A stretch of DNA of 23,944 nt from Candidatus Altimarinota bacterium (GCA_905478675.1 CAJQJI010000095.1:1-23944); one strand, 5' to 3'. Numbered from the stretch's first letter, positions 1-9,275 are shown. Notes: generated by a model not told the origin, from the letters alone. A program made the numbers and translations.

Positions 1-1020
1 AATCCAACCGTTCGTTTACATGTGGTTGATACTGTCGAGGAAGTCGCGGCTTTTAAACGTTCTGGCTCAACGGCTAACACAGCAATAAGAGTACAAAATG
101 ATGGTGGATCAATGTTCTTTGGTTTAAACAACAATAAAAATTTTGCGATTGGAACAAGTTCTGACTTAGGAAACAATGCCAGCCTTCTAGTTCGTACCGA
201 TAACTCAGTTGAAGTTTTATCTAATACAGGGAATGATATGAATTTCCGAGAATACACAGGATCACAAAACACAGGACCATCGCTACAAACTGGGGGGAGT
301 AATACGCTTTATTTACGACCTTATGGTGCGGGCCCAACGGTTATTAATGCCAATGGGGCAAATAATGTAGGGATTGGAACAGACAATCCGCAAGAGAAAT
401 TAGACGTAGGTGGTAAAATATTAGCCTCTGGAACGATTGAAACGGCTCGAGGTTCTGGAAGTGTCGCACTTACTACAAATGATGGTGGCGGGAATGCAAG
501 TGTGACTTTTAATCACGCCGCTAGAACGCCTGATGTAACCGGAAATGCAGGGCGAATTACAGTGAATGTTGATTCAACCTCAGGCGCTACTATGGATTTT
601 CAGTTAGCGGATGGCTTAACGGCTGGAACCATCGCAAGCACCACAACCGCTTTTTCTGTTAAATCAAATGGGAATGTTGAAGCGACAGCCTACCTTAATA
701 GTTCTGATGAAAGGCTAAAGAAAAATATCAAGACACTCTCTGGGATGGATTTAGTTCGGAATTTACGAGGGGTTTCTTTTGACTGGAAAGATGAAAAAAG
801 AGGTTCATCAATTGGGTTTATTGCTCAAGAGGTTGAGAAAGTATTGCCAGAACTAGTTTCTACGAATGAAAGTACGGGCTTAAAGTCAGTTACTTATGGA
901 AATATTACTGCAGCCTTAGTTGAAGCAACAAAAGAACAACAAGTCTTAATAGAAGACTTAAAACTTGAAATTAAAACCCTTAAATCAGAAATAGATACTC
1001 TAAAAATTAAAACTCAGTAA
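1..1020 (+). CDS. Surface/tail-fibre-like protein with C-terminal peptidase S74 (intramolecular chaperone) domain, 5' truncated
   Basis: The reading frame is open from base 1, so the gene starts upstream of the window; a GTG at 22 is internal and not a likely start. The visible 339 residues are Gly/Asn/Thr-rich beta-type sequence containing the phrase VGIGTDNPQEKLDVGG, typical of fibre and adhesin repeats. The last ~105 residues match the S74 domain: a conserved SDERLKKNI block (Ser at visible residue 235, bases 703-705), then GVSFDWK, SIGFIAQEVEKVLPELV and a C-terminal coiled coil rich in Leu, Lys and Glu. In phage endosialidases and related fibres this domain trimerises the protein and then cuts itself off next to the conserved Ser, using a Ser/Lys dyad. 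I infer a trimeric, secreted or surface-exposed protein that releases its chaperone. What the rest of the protein binds cannot be seen. The family call is firm; the biological role is open. Confidence 0.85.
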   Translation, partial: NPTVRLHVVDTVEEVAAFKRSGSTANTAIRVQNDGGSMFFGLNNNKNFAIGTSSDLGNNASLLVRTDNSVEVLSNTGNDMNFREYTGSQNTGPSLQTGGSNTLYLRPYGAGPTVINANGANNVGIGTDNPQEKLDVGGKILASGTIETARGSGSVALTTNDGGGNASVTFNHAARTPDVTGNAGRITVNVDSTSGATMDFQLADGLTAGTIASTTTAFSVKSNGNVEATAYLNSSDERLKKNIKTLSGMDLVRNLRGVSFDWKDEKRGSSIGFIAQEVEKVLPELVSTNESTGLKSVTYGNITAALVEATKEQQVLIEDLKLEIKTLKSEIDTLKIKTQ

Positions 1021-1099
1021 TGCGTTAAAAGTAGGGGACCGATTTATTATCGTTACCCAAGAAGCAATAAGTTAAAATAAAAAACTTAAGCTAGAGCCT

Positions 1100-1140
1100 A
1101 AAAGCGTCTCTTTTAAATATATTGAAGGGGGCGTTTTTTT
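1100..1140 (+). terminator. Possible rho-independent terminator after the S74 gene
   Basis: Bases 1100-1110 can pair with 1127-1137 over 11 positions, several of them G:U, around a 16-base loop, and the right arm runs into seven T. The stem is weak because of the wobble pairs, so this is only moderately supported. No other candidate lies between the S74 stop and dnaE. The rest of 1021-1238 shows only AT-rich sequence and the dnaE promoter. Confidence 0.4.
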
Positions 1141-1219
1141 CTTTACATTTCTAAGATATAGAACGCTTTGTTTGCCAAGATAATTTTAAGCGTATTTTTT
1201 TAGCAGCCTAAAACAGAAC

Positions 1220-1228
1220 TGTTATACT
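1220..1228 (+). promoter_or_regulatory. Extended -10 promoter of dnaE
   Basis: TG at 1220-1221, one base, then TATACT at 1223-1228 forms an extended -10 element; no good -35 box is visible, which extended -10 promoters tolerate. Only ten bases separate the box from the dnaE ATG, so the mRNA leader would be about four bases and has no Shine-Dalgarno sequence. Confidence 0.6.
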
Positions 1229-1238
1229 TTAGGTACGT

Positions 1239-4200
1239 ATGCCTAAAAATTTCGTAAACCTTCATACTCATTCTTTTTATTCTATTTTAGCGGGTACCAT
1301 GCCGCCAAAACAGATTTTAGAAGTCGCGCAAAAACATGATTGCCCAGGGGTTGCCCTAACTGATAGCGGTGTGGGGTATGGGTTACTTGATTTTTTAGAA
1401 CAATCAACCAAGTTTCCAGAAGTAAAACCGCTGATTGGGGCTGAATTTTTTTTAACAGAAGCCTCTAGGTTTGAGAAGCGTCCAACGATTGATGGGCAAG
1501 AAAAACATATTGTTTTACTGGTTCAATCTGACATTGGATATAAGAATATTTTGCAGCTTATTTCTAAGGCGCATTTAGAAGGCTTTTTCAATCAACCTAG
1601 AATTGATTGGGATTTACTAGAAACTCACAAAGAAGGTTTAATTTGTTTAACGGGAACGGCTGAGGGAGCTTTAGGGAATTTATTCTATCAACAAGGCGCC
1701 GATAAAGCGCTTGAATTTTTAACAAAGCTTAAAACTTGTTTTGCCGATAAACTTTATTTAGAACTTTGTGCTCGCCCGAATGAAAATCAGCAAAACTTTA
1801 ATAATTTTTTGGCTAAGCAAGTTGATTTAAATATTCCGTATGTGGTTACCACCGATGCCCGATTCGCCTCGCTTGAAGATGAAGAAGCGGCTGAAACCCT
1901 TTATTGTATTGGTAAGAATTCGTTAGCGACGGATCCACAACGACAGCGCCCTTTACAAGGGAACTGGTTCAAACCTTGGCCAATCGTTGAACAAGAGTTG
2001 AATTATTTACCCGCAGATTTGTTAGAAAAAGCCCGGGAAAACACGCTTTTAATCGCGGCGTCGGTTGACTTTGAAATGGAATTTGGACAAGACTTATTAC
2101 CACACTTCGAGGTACCCAAAGGCGAAACCACAGCCACACAATTAAAAAAAGAATGTGCCGAACAAATTCCGGTTCGTTATAAAAAGAGACCGGACTTAGT
2201 AGAAGAGGCGCATACACGTTTAGACTATGAACTGAGTATTATTGGAAAAATGGGCTTTGAGTCCTACTTTCTTATTACATCTGACTTTATTAATTTTGCG
2301 AAGGATAATGGGATCGCTGTTGGTCCAGGCCGGGGGAGTGCCGCGGGTTCTATTGTGGCCTATTTGTTAGGGATTACTAACATTGTTCCCCTTCATTATG
2401 AACTTTTATTTGAACGATTTTTAAATCCAGAACGAATATCGATGCCCGATATCGATATCGATTTTTCGGATGAACGACGTGATGAAGTTTTGCAATATGT
2501 TATTGAAAAATATGGAAGCGATAAGGTGTCTAAGGTTTGTACCTTTGGAACATTAGCCGCCAAAGCAGCCTTAAAAGATGTAGGGCGGGCGTTAGGGGTG
2601 CCTTACACGCAAATGAATCAAATGACGAAGTTATTGCCTAATAAACCAGGCTTTACGTTAGCAGACGCCGCAGAAATAAAAGAGTTTACTACTTTTGTTA
2701 GCGCCAATCCGGCCTTAAAAAAAGTTTTTGAACTCAGTAAGAAACTAGAAGGATGCGTGCGTCATGTTTCGGTCCACGCTTGTGCGGTTATTATTGGCGG
2801 CGATGATTTAAGTTGTAATGCGCCACTACAGTGGGCTCCAGGAGCGGAAGAGCTTAAAATTACGCAGTATCCTTACCAGCAATTAGAACACGTTGGGCTA
2901 CTGAAAATGGACTTCTTAGGACTGAAGAACTTAAGTATTATTGAAAAAGCAATTCAGAATATAAAACAGGCCCAAGGGATTGAGCTTGATTTAAATACGA
3001 TTCCTCTCGATGACGGCCCAACGTTTTCAATGTTAGCCGAAGGTGAAACGACCGGCGTGTTTCAGTTTGAATCCGCGGGAATGCGTCGTTATTTACGAGA
3101 ACTAAAACCGACTGAATTAGAGGATTTAGTGGCTATGAATGCCTTGTATCGGCCGGGGCCAATGGAATACATTCCGCAATATATTAAAGGGAAACATAAA
3201 CCAGATTCAGTTAAATATATCCATAAAGATTTAGAAGGTATTTTAAAAAAGACTTATGGAATTGCCGTCTACCAAGAACAAGTTTTACGGATTGCCCAAG
3301 AATTTGCCGGTTACAGCTTAGGGGAAGCTGATATTTTACGGAAAGCGATTGGTAAAAAAATTGCTGAGATTTTAGCGGAACAACGAGAGAAATTTATTAA
3401 CGGAGCCATGGCTAAAGGCTATGCGGAGAAATTAGCGGTTAAAATTTTTGATGAAATTATTGTGCCCTTTTCTGGGTATGGGTTTAATCGATCGCATGCG
3501 GTTTGTTATGCTAGAATTGCCTATGAGACCGCGTACTTAAGAGCCAATTATCCGGTTGAATTTATGGCGGCGATGATGACAACCGATCGGAATAATACCG
3601 ACCGAATTGTATTAGAAATGAACGAGTGCCAGACCATGAACATTGAGGTGTTACCCCCAAGTGTAAACGAATCGGGGAGTCATTTTACGGTTATTAAGGC
3701 AGAAGACCCGGCCCAAACGTCAATGGACGCCGATGAAGAAGATAAAGAGCGAAGAGATCAAAGTATTCGCTTTGGATTAACGGCTATTAAAGGGCTTGGT
3801 GAAGAAACCGTCAATCAAATTATAGTAGAACGGAATCGGGGCGGACATTTTGCCAGCCTGCAGGATTTTGCCAAACGAGTGCCCGCTAAACTGATGAATA
3901 AAAAAACGCTTGAAGCTTTGGCTTATTCTGGAGCGCTTGATGCCTTTGGGGACCGCAAGGCTATTGTTGATAGCTTGGATGAGTTGGCCAGCTTTGCGAA
4001 AGATTTTCAGCTAAAACAAGAAAGTGGACAGATGGGGTTATTTGGTGGTAGTGACGAAGCAGCAATTGAATTTACCCTGCGTGACACCAAGGCCACCAAA
4101 GAAGATATTTTAAAGTGGGAGCGGGAAAGCTTAGGGCTATTTGTATCGGATCATCCCCTTAAAGGCCTTAAAAACTATTTTGCTAAATACGGCACCTTAA

Positions 4201-4760
4201 TTGGCACTTTAACCGAAGCCGAAGACGCAGGTCAACAACGAACCTTGCACGCATTAGTCACCAGTAGTCGGCAAATTATTACTAAAGCGGGTAAAAATAT
4301 GGCTATATTAACGCTTGAAGATACTTCTGGGAAAATTGAAGCCGCTATTTTTCCGAAGGTGTATGCTTCCATTCCTCGAGTGGCAATGGAAATTGATGCA
4401 TTTGTACGAGTTCAAGGAAAAATTGATGATCGAGATGGGGTGTTAAATTGTATTGTAAACGAAATGAAAGTGGGGGATTTAAAAATGGTGCAATCGCAGC
4501 AACATTTATTTGTCGACCCAGAGGAAAAAAAGAGCTCCGAAGAGGCGGTTGATTTACCCCAAGTTTATAATATCGTCATTCCTGATAGCGCGACAAAAGC
4601 GCAAATTGCAGATTTAAAAGCTTTATTGCGACAACATGAAACGACCGATAAAGACGCACTAAAAGTTACCGTGAACGTTGGCGGAAAAACTATTCCGTTA
4701 CCGATTTCTGTGCTACTAACTCCGGCCTTAAAAACAGCCGTAACTCAAATTCTTCAATAA
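1239..4760 (+). CDS. dnaE: DNA polymerase III alpha subunit
   Basis: Catalytic subunit of the replicative DNA polymerase. At 1173 residues it is full length (E. coli DnaE is 1160). Order of domains: N-terminal PHP (HTHS at residues 9-12), the C-family palm with PDIDIDF at 403-409 (catalytic Asp404 and Asp406) and the third Asp558 in KMDFLGL, fingers, a helix-hairpin-helix near residue 850 (AIKGLGEETV), a beta-clamp binding motif QMGLF at 931-935, and an OB fold around 980-1060. The PHP metal site looks incomplete: compared from memory with Thermus-type alpha, HxH, the Glu in GAEFF and the His of HIVLL are kept, but the DxH motif is TDAR and the TDHG motif is TDSG. Proofreading therefore probably needs a separate exonuclease that is not in this window. 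The ATG lies ten bases after an extended -10 box. The next gene begins directly after the TAA. Confidence 0.97.
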   Translation: MPKNFVNLHTHSFYSILAGTMPPKQILEVAQKHDCPGVALTDSGVGYGLLDFLEQSTKFPEVKPLIGAEFFLTEASRFEKRPTIDGQEKHIVLLVQSDIGYKNILQLISKAHLEGFFNQPRIDWDLLETHKEGLICLTGTAEGALGNLFYQQGADKALEFLTKLKTCFADKLYLELCARPNENQQNFNNFLAKQVDLNIPYVVTTDARFASLEDEEAAETLYCIGKNSLATDPQRQRPLQGNWFKPWPIVEQELNYLPADLLEKARENTLLIAASVDFEMEFGQDLLPHFEVPKGETTATQLKKECAEQIPVRYKKRPDLVEEAHTRLDYELSIIGKMGFESYFLITSDFINFAKDNGIAVGPGRGSAAGSIVAYLLGITNIVPLHYELLFERFLNPERISMPDIDIDFSDERRDEVLQYVIEKYGSDKVSKVCTFGTLAAKAALKDVGRALGVPYTQMNQMTKLLPNKPGFTLADAAEIKEFTTFVSANPALKKVFELSKKLEGCVRHVSVHACAVIIGGDDLSCNAPLQWAPGAEELKITQYPYQQLEHVGLLKMDFLGLKNLSIIEKAIQNIKQAQGIELDLNTIPLDDGPTFSMLAEGETTGVFQFESAGMRRYLRELKPTELEDLVAMNALYRPGPMEYIPQYIKGKHKPDSVKYIHKDLEGILKKTYGIAVYQEQVLRIAQEFAGYSLGEADILRKAIGKKIAEILAEQREKFINGAMAKGYAEKLAVKIFDEIIVPFSGYGFNRSHAVCYARIAYETAYLRANYPVEFMAAMMTTDRNNTDRIVLEMNECQTMNIEVLPPSVNESGSHFTVIKAEDPAQTSMDADEEDKERRDQSIRFGLTAIKGLGEETVNQIIVERNRGGHFASLQDFAKRVPAKLMNKKTLEALAYSGALDAFGDRKAIVDSLDELASFAKDFQLKQESGQMGLFGGSDEAAIEFTLRDTKATKEDILKWERESLGLFVSDHPLKGLKNYFAKYGTLIGTLTEAEDAGQQRTLHALVTSSRQIITKAGKNMAILTLEDTSGKIEAAIFPKVYASIPRVAMEIDAFVRVQGKIDDRDGVLNCIVNEMKVGDLKMVQSQQHLFVDPEEKKSSEEAVDLPQVYNIVIPDSATKAQIADLKALLRQHETTDKDALKVTVNVGGKTIPLPISVLLTPALKTAVTQILQ

Positions 4761-5738
4761 ATGAAAGCTTTTATTTTGGCTGGTGGATTTGCAACAAGGC
4801 TCTGGCCGTTAACCGAGCAGCGAGCCAAACCCATGTTATTGGTTAATGGGAAACCCATTTTAGCTCATATTTTAGAACAAATCCCAGCAGACGTGGAAGT
4901 GTTTTTACTGACAAATTCTCGTTTTGAGCCAGATTTTAAAACGTATCTCGCTACTCAAAATAGACCTGTAAAAATCTTTTGCGAAGACACCCATTGTGAC
5001 GCTGAAAAACTGGGGGCTCTTGCCGCTGTCGCAACCGCGATCAAGCATTATGAAATTGAAGATGATTTATTAGTTTTGGCGGGCGATAATTTATTGCCGG
5101 CGCTTGATTTATCTAAATTAAAACCAAGCTCAAATACGGTACATTTAGCCCTAAAAACAGTCCCTGATTTAGAAAGTGCTCGTTCTTTTGGGGTGGTGGA
5201 ATTTTCAGGTGATTTACCAGAGCACGGCGCGATAGCTCCTATTAAAAGTTTTATTGAAAAACCAGACACTCCAAAATCAACGGCTGTATCAACCGGCTTT
5301 ATGGGGATTGGTAAAAATTTACTGCCTACCTTACTTGAATTCTCGGAAACTTCGCCCGATGCCTTAGGGGCTATTATAACCGAATTTTTAACTTTAGAAT
5401 TCAAGGTTTATGGACTTTTAGTCCCTGGTGACTGGTTTGATGTGGGGAGTTATGAAGCCTATTTAGCCGCTCATAAAACTTTGCAAACCGAACCGATTTT
5501 AAAAGGAACCGCGGTAACGGTTGTAAATGGCACTTTTGAAGGTAAAGTCTATTTAGGCGATAATACGATTATAGAAAACTCGGTTTTGATAGATACCGTT
5601 GTTTACCCATCGGTGACGCTTAAAAATTGTCATATAAGTCAGTGTGTTATTGATAGCAATTGTGACTTTGAAGGCGTCGATCTAAACCGAAAACTCATAA
5701 GGCAGGGGACAACCGTTCACAGTGAAAAAACATCATGA
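4761..5738 (+). CDS. Sugar-phosphate nucleotidyltransferase (NTP_transferase family)
   Basis: Predicted cytoplasmic enzyme joining a sugar 1-phosphate to an NTP to give a nucleotide sugar and pyrophosphate. The N-terminus has the nucleotide-binding signature LAGGFATRLWPLT (residues 6-18) followed by AKPMLLVNGKPIL. The metal-binding Asp109 sits in LAGDN, and SFIEKP and WFDVGSYEAYLAAH are further family blocks. The C-terminal ~75 residues (GTFEGKVYLGDNTIIENSVL onward) look like a few left-handed beta-helix turns. It could act on glucose-1-phosphate or mannose-1-phosphate; the sequence does not decide the sugar or base. Its ATG follows the dnaE stop with no gap, so translation is probably coupled, and its TGA overlaps the next start (ATGA at 5735-5738). 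No Shine-Dalgarno sequence is present. Confidence 0.85.
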   Translation: MKAFILAGGFATRLWPLTEQRAKPMLLVNGKPILAHILEQIPADVEVFLLTNSRFEPDFKTYLATQNRPVKIFCEDTHCDAEKLGALAAVATAIKHYEIEDDLLVLAGDNLLPALDLSKLKPSSNTVHLALKTVPDLESARSFGVVEFSGDLPEHGAIAPIKSFIEKPDTPKSTAVSTGFMGIGKNLLPTLLEFSETSPDALGAIITEFLTLEFKVYGLLVPGDWFDVGSYEAYLAAHKTLQTEPILKGTAVTVVNGTFEGKVYLGDNTIIENSVLIDTVVYPSVTLKNCHISQCVIDSNCDFEGVDLNRKLIRQGTTVHSEKTS

Positions 5739-6376
5739 AAAAAAATAAAGTGCGAGGCGATTCTCCTTTAAAATTAATAATCATTACAATGCTTATTATA
5801 TTTTTTCTGGCGCTATTTTCCTGGCAGATTGAAAAATATTTAGGGGCTTCCAAATATTCAACTCTTCAGTCTGAGATATCAAGCATGAATTTAATGATTG
5901 AAGCGGATAATTTAGATGCTTTTAATATTTATAAATATGCTTATTTACACGACACAAACGACATTATAAAACCGTTAGACATTAAGAATCAAAAAGTTGA
6001 TTTTTCCCCTATAAAAACACTGGCAAATTTGTTTATACAAAATCATTTTACGCCTAACGGCACAGCAAAAGATGCCTGTTATGTTTATATTTATTTCCCC
6101 CCAGGAGAAGCTAAAACACTTTTTGATTTTCATGAAGACCCAGCCCCAGGCTTCGTGTTAGCGGCGTGGAGTGATTTTAAAGAAAAACCGATTGTAGCCG
6201 CTTCTCCTGGTTTAAAAGTTTGGGCTGAACAGCATTTAACGGCTGGGGACTTTTATTGTAAATCCACAGAATTAGCCCCTAATAAGCTTGCCGTTAAAGA
6301 TGATGGTTTGCTTTTAGATTTACCAGGAATCGAATTCCAATTTTCGGGGCTTTTTTACTCAAAAGCTAAACTATAA
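5735..6376 (+). CDS. Hypothetical protein with N-terminal membrane anchor
   Basis: I do not recognise this 213-residue protein. A short basic N-terminus (KKNKVR) leads into one hydrophobic helix at about residues 13-30 (LIIITMLIIFFLALFSW), so it is probably anchored with the C-terminal ~180 residues outside, although an uncleaved signal is also possible. The outer part has two Cys (in DACYVYIYF and FYCKS) that could form a disulfide. It overlaps the preceding nucleotidyltransferase by four bases (ATGA) and is the last gene of the dnaE operon. Its 3' end overlaps the convergent hrcA by 11 bases, so no terminator fits between them. A role next to a nucleotide-sugar enzyme in the cell envelope is possible but only a guess. 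Confidence 0.75.
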   Translation: MKKNKVRGDSPLKLIIITMLIIFFLALFSWQIEKYLGASKYSTLQSEISSMNLMIEADNLDAFNIYKYAYLHDTNDIIKPLDIKNQKVDFSPIKTLANLFIQNHFTPNGTAKDACYVYIYFPPGEAKTLFDFHEDPAPGFVLAAWSDFKEKPIVAASPGLKVWAEQHLTAGDFYCKSTELAPNKLAVKDDGLLLDLPGIEFQFSGLFYSKAKL

Positions 6377-7082
6377 TTTCAGCCGTATTTTGAATTAAGG
6401 CTTTATTGTAGCCATATTTCATTCGCATTGGACCGAGAATACCAAAAGCCCCTTCCGCATTGGCTGTTTTAAATTTTGTAACTAATAAAGTACAACTAGA
6501 AATTTCTTCTAAAATATTTTCTTCCCCAATAAATATTTTTACTTCACCGGGTTTTATTTCTACTTCATTTAAAAAACGTCTAAATTTTTCACGACCTTCT
6601 AGTATTTCTACAATTTGAGCTGCTTTTTCGGGGTCAGACATAAACTCAGGGCTTCGGAGTACATTCGAAAGTCCTAAATAAAAAGTTTGATCATTTTCAA
6701 CACTAGCAAAGGCAACATTCCCTGAAAGTTGTGCCAATAAACGCAAAGCATCAAAGACAGATTCTTTGCTTTTTTCTAAGCGATATTGTTCACGATGTGA
6801 CGTAAATATTTGATTTACGGAGGTGAAATTTTGGTTTTCCAAATCAGGTAGAATTTCGTCCACAAAAAAACGATACCCTTTAGCGGTTGGTACCTTGCCT
6901 GCTGAAACATGCGGCGAAACAATTAAGCCTACTTCTTCAAGCATCGAAAACTCGTTCCTAACGGTCGCTGAAGATACTTTAAATTGATTACTTTCTAATA
7001 ATTTTTGAGAAGCCACCGGGCTGGCGGTTTCAATAAAATCTTCCACTAACGCTTTTAAAATTAATATAGTTCGTTCTTTCAT
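6366..7082 (-). CDS. hrcA: Heat-inducible transcription repressor HrcA (short form)
   Basis: Repressor that binds CIRCE operators and shuts off chaperonin genes when GroEL is free. The N-terminal ~75 residues are a clear HrcA winged helix: ALVEDFIETASPVASQKLL, then VSSATVRNEFSMLEEVGLI and SPHVSAGKVPTAKGYRFFVD. The C-terminal half keeps the effector-domain block IFIGEENILEEISSCTLLVTKF and ends in GILGPMRMKYGYNKAL. At 238 residues it is about 100 shorter than the usual ~340, so most of the inserted dimerisation domain seems to be absent. A matching operator stands in front of groES at 11359-11385, supporting the call. The ATG at 7080-7082 is eight bases after a -10 box; no CIRCE is visible at its own promoter. 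It diverges from priA and ends inside the last codons of the convergent membrane protein. Confidence 0.93.
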   Translation of the reverse strand: MKERTILILKALVEDFIETASPVASQKLLESNQFKVSSATVRNEFSMLEEVGLIVSPHVSAGKVPTAKGYRFFVDEILPDLENQNFTSVNQIFTSHREQYRLEKSKESVFDALRLLAQLSGNVAFASVENDQTFYLGLSNVLRSPEFMSDPEKAAQIVEILEGREKFRRFLNEVEIKPGEVKIFIGEENILEEISSCTLLVTKFKTANAEGAFGILGPMRMKYGYNKALIQNTAEIIV

Positions 7083-7090
7083 CGTGCTTT

Positions 7091-7119
7091 ATTTTAACTA
7101 AAGTGGCAGTACTTAACAA
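7091..7119 (-). promoter_or_regulatory. hrcA promoter
   Basis: Read on the minus strand, TTGTTA (7114-7119) and TAAAAT (7091-7096) are separated by exactly 17 bases. The box ends eight bases before the hrcA ATG, implying a leader of about two bases. The whole hrcA-priA gap is only 36 bases, so the -35 box touches the first base of the priA ATG. For priA itself, TAACTA (7095-7100) or TACTTA (7110-7115) are possible -10 boxes but neither is convincing. Confidence 0.6.
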
Positions 7120-9275
7120 TGCGCTATTACCAAATTGCTTTACGCCAAGTACACGACACCTATACGTGGGCGTCTCAAACAAGCTTAACCCCAGGTGATC
7201 GGGTGGAGGTACTGTTTAGAAATCGAACTAAAATTGGGATTATTACCGCTGAGGTTGAGGCGCCTGATTTTAAAACGGCGGAAGTATTAAAGGTGCTTGA
7301 AACTAATTTTTTAGCCGCAGAATATTTAGCCTTGGCGACTCATTTAAGTCAAAAGCATTTTACCTCGCTAAGCAAAGTCTTAACGCTAATGGTGCCAGAG
7401 GCTTTTTGGCTTAAAGTCGAGCCCGTTAAACACCAAATACAATGGGCTTTAGATAAAGATCTTACCGTGGATTTTTTAAAACATCCGACTCAAAAAAAAT
7501 ATTTTGAGTTTTTACAGGCTCAAGAAAATTTAGTGTGGGAAGACGAAATTCCTACAGCGTTTAAAAATACGCATAAAACTTTTGTAAAAAAAACATTTTT
7601 AACGGAAGCCCAAAAAACCATTAAAACAGAGCATAGCTTGAACCTTGCTCCCGCGGAAGAAAGTCAAAATTTTGATTTAACGCCCGCTCAGGCTGCGGTG
7701 CTTGAAAAAATTGTGAGTTCAAATAAGGGTAAATTATTGTGGGGGGTTACAGGCAGTGGTAAAACGGAAGTCTATAAACAGTTTTTTAAAACCTTACAGG
7801 CTAAAAACAAGTCGGCTCAATTTTTGTTTTTACTGCCTGAAATTGCACTAACCCCGCAACTTATTACCGCATTTCATAATATGTTTTCAGGCCAAGTGGC
7901 CGTCTGGCATTCAAACTTAACGGCCAATGAAAAAGTACAAGTTTGGGCGCGGGTTCAAAGTGGGGCTATTAAAATTTTAATCGGGACTCGATCGGCCGTT
8001 CTCGTGCCTATGCCTAAGCTAGCGGCTATCGTGGTAGACGAAGAACATGAATGGACGTTTAAAAATGAATTTAATCCTCGTTTTTGGACCCACGAGGTGG
8101 TTGAATTTTTGGCGGCTAAAAAACATATTCCATTTGTCTACGGTTCGGCTACCCCAAAATTAAGAAGCTACCACCTAGTCCAAACAGGGGCCTTAGACTT
8201 AGTAGAACTGCCAGACCGCGTTCATAAAACAGCCCTCCCAAATATTGAAATAGTCGATTTAAAACAAGAAGCGAAACGCGGGAATTTTGCACCAATTTCT
8301 AAAAAATTAGAACAGGCTATTGCCTCTGCTTTAGCGGACAAAAAACAAGTCGTTTTATTTTTAAATAAACGTGGTTTTGCAGGTTCGGCTATGTGTCGAT
8401 TTTGTGGTGATGCTTTTGGATGTGATCACTGCGATATGTCGCTCAAGTTGCACCGTAGTGGGAATCGTAGCCTGCTGATTTGCCATGTATGTGGCGCCAT
8501 GAAAAATTTTCCTAAATGCTGTCCAACTTGTAAAAAAGCAGAATTTAATTTTAGGGGGTGGGGGACTCAACAATTAGAACAACAACTTAAAGAATTATTT
8601 CCGAAAACAAAGCTTTTTAGAGCGGATAAAGATAGTATTACCGGTCGCTATGATTTTGAAAACTTATTAAGAGATTTTAAAAACACCCCACAAAGTATTT
8701 TACTGGGCACGCAGATGATTGCTAAGGGGTTAGATTTTGCCGATGTAGCCTTAGTTGGTATTGTCTTAGCTGATGTCGGATTACACTTGCCAGATCACCA
8801 CGCAGAAGAACGCGTGTACCAGCTACTCGAACAAGTTTCTGGGCGAGCGGGGCGACGCCACACTCAGGGGCAGATCTTAGTGCAAACCTATCAAGATGAC
8901 TTACCGCTTTTTACTTTTTTAAGAGCCCATGACACGAAGGGCTTTATGCAGCAAAAGTATAACGAGCATGAAAAATTAAAACTGCCTCCTTTAAGCTGTA
9001 TTGCCAAAATAATTGTGGTTGACCATAGTAAGGCGACCGCTTTTGCGCACTGCAAAACCCTACACACAAACTTAGTTGCCACCCTAAAAGAACAAAACCT
9101 AGAAGCTAAAATAGAAGCCACGTGGGCGCCGGCGTTTTTTCCAAAGCTGCACGCTAAGTATTGGTTTTATGTGTTTTTAAAAAGTGAAGATGAAGCGCTG
9201 CTTGCAAATTTTATGCAAAATTATGACTGGCCCAAGGGCGTGAAAATTGATGTGAGCCCGGTGAGTTTGATATAA
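7119..9275 (+). CDS. priA: Primosomal protein N' (replication restart helicase PriA)
   Basis: 3'-to-5' DNA helicase that recognises abandoned forks and reloads the replisome. At 718 residues it is close to the usual length (732 in E. coli). Visible parts in order: N-terminal DNA-binding region, Walker A GVTGSGKT at 209-216, Walker B DEEH at 307-310, then a zinc-binding module with Cys pairs 426/429, 435/438, 455/458 and 468/471, followed by helicase motifs GTQMIAKGLDF and QVSGRAGRR. An additional Cys467 sits beside the last pair. All catalytic motifs are intact. It diverges from hrcA with 36 bases between and is followed by a strong terminator shared with the convergent groEL. No Shine-Dalgarno sequence precedes the ATG. 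Confidence 0.96.
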   Translation: MRYYQIALRQVHDTYTWASQTSLTPGDRVEVLFRNRTKIGIITAEVEAPDFKTAEVLKVLETNFLAAEYLALATHLSQKHFTSLSKVLTLMVPEAFWLKVEPVKHQIQWALDKDLTVDFLKHPTQKKYFEFLQAQENLVWEDEIPTAFKNTHKTFVKKTFLTEAQKTIKTEHSLNLAPAEESQNFDLTPAQAAVLEKIVSSNKGKLLWGVTGSGKTEVYKQFFKTLQAKNKSAQFLFLLPEIALTPQLITAFHNMFSGQVAVWHSNLTANEKVQVWARVQSGAIKILIGTRSAVLVPMPKLAAIVVDEEHEWTFKNEFNPRFWTHEVVEFLAAKKHIPFVYGSATPKLRSYHLVQTGALDLVELPDRVHKTALPNIEIVDLKQEAKRGNFAPISKKLEQAIASALADKKQVVLFLNKRGFAGSAMCRFCGDAFGCDHCDMSLKLHRSGNRSLLICHVCGAMKNFPKCCPTCKKAEFNFRGWGTQQLEQQLKELFPKTKLFRADKDSITGRYDFENLLRDFKNTPQSILLGTQMIAKGLDFADVALVGIVLADVGLHLPDHHAEERVYQLLEQVSGRAGRRHTQGQILVQTYQDDLPLFTFLRAHDTKGFMQQKYNEHEKLKLPPLSCIAKIIVVDHSKATAFAHCKTLHTNLVATLKEQNLEAKIEATWAPAFFPKLHAKYWFYVFLKSEDEALLANFMQNYDWPKGVKIDVSPVSLI

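Noticed and set aside
6347..6365. Terminator between the membrane protein gene and hrcA
   Set aside because: GCTTTT can pair with AAAAGC, but the hairpin lies inside coding sequence and no T-run follows on either strand.
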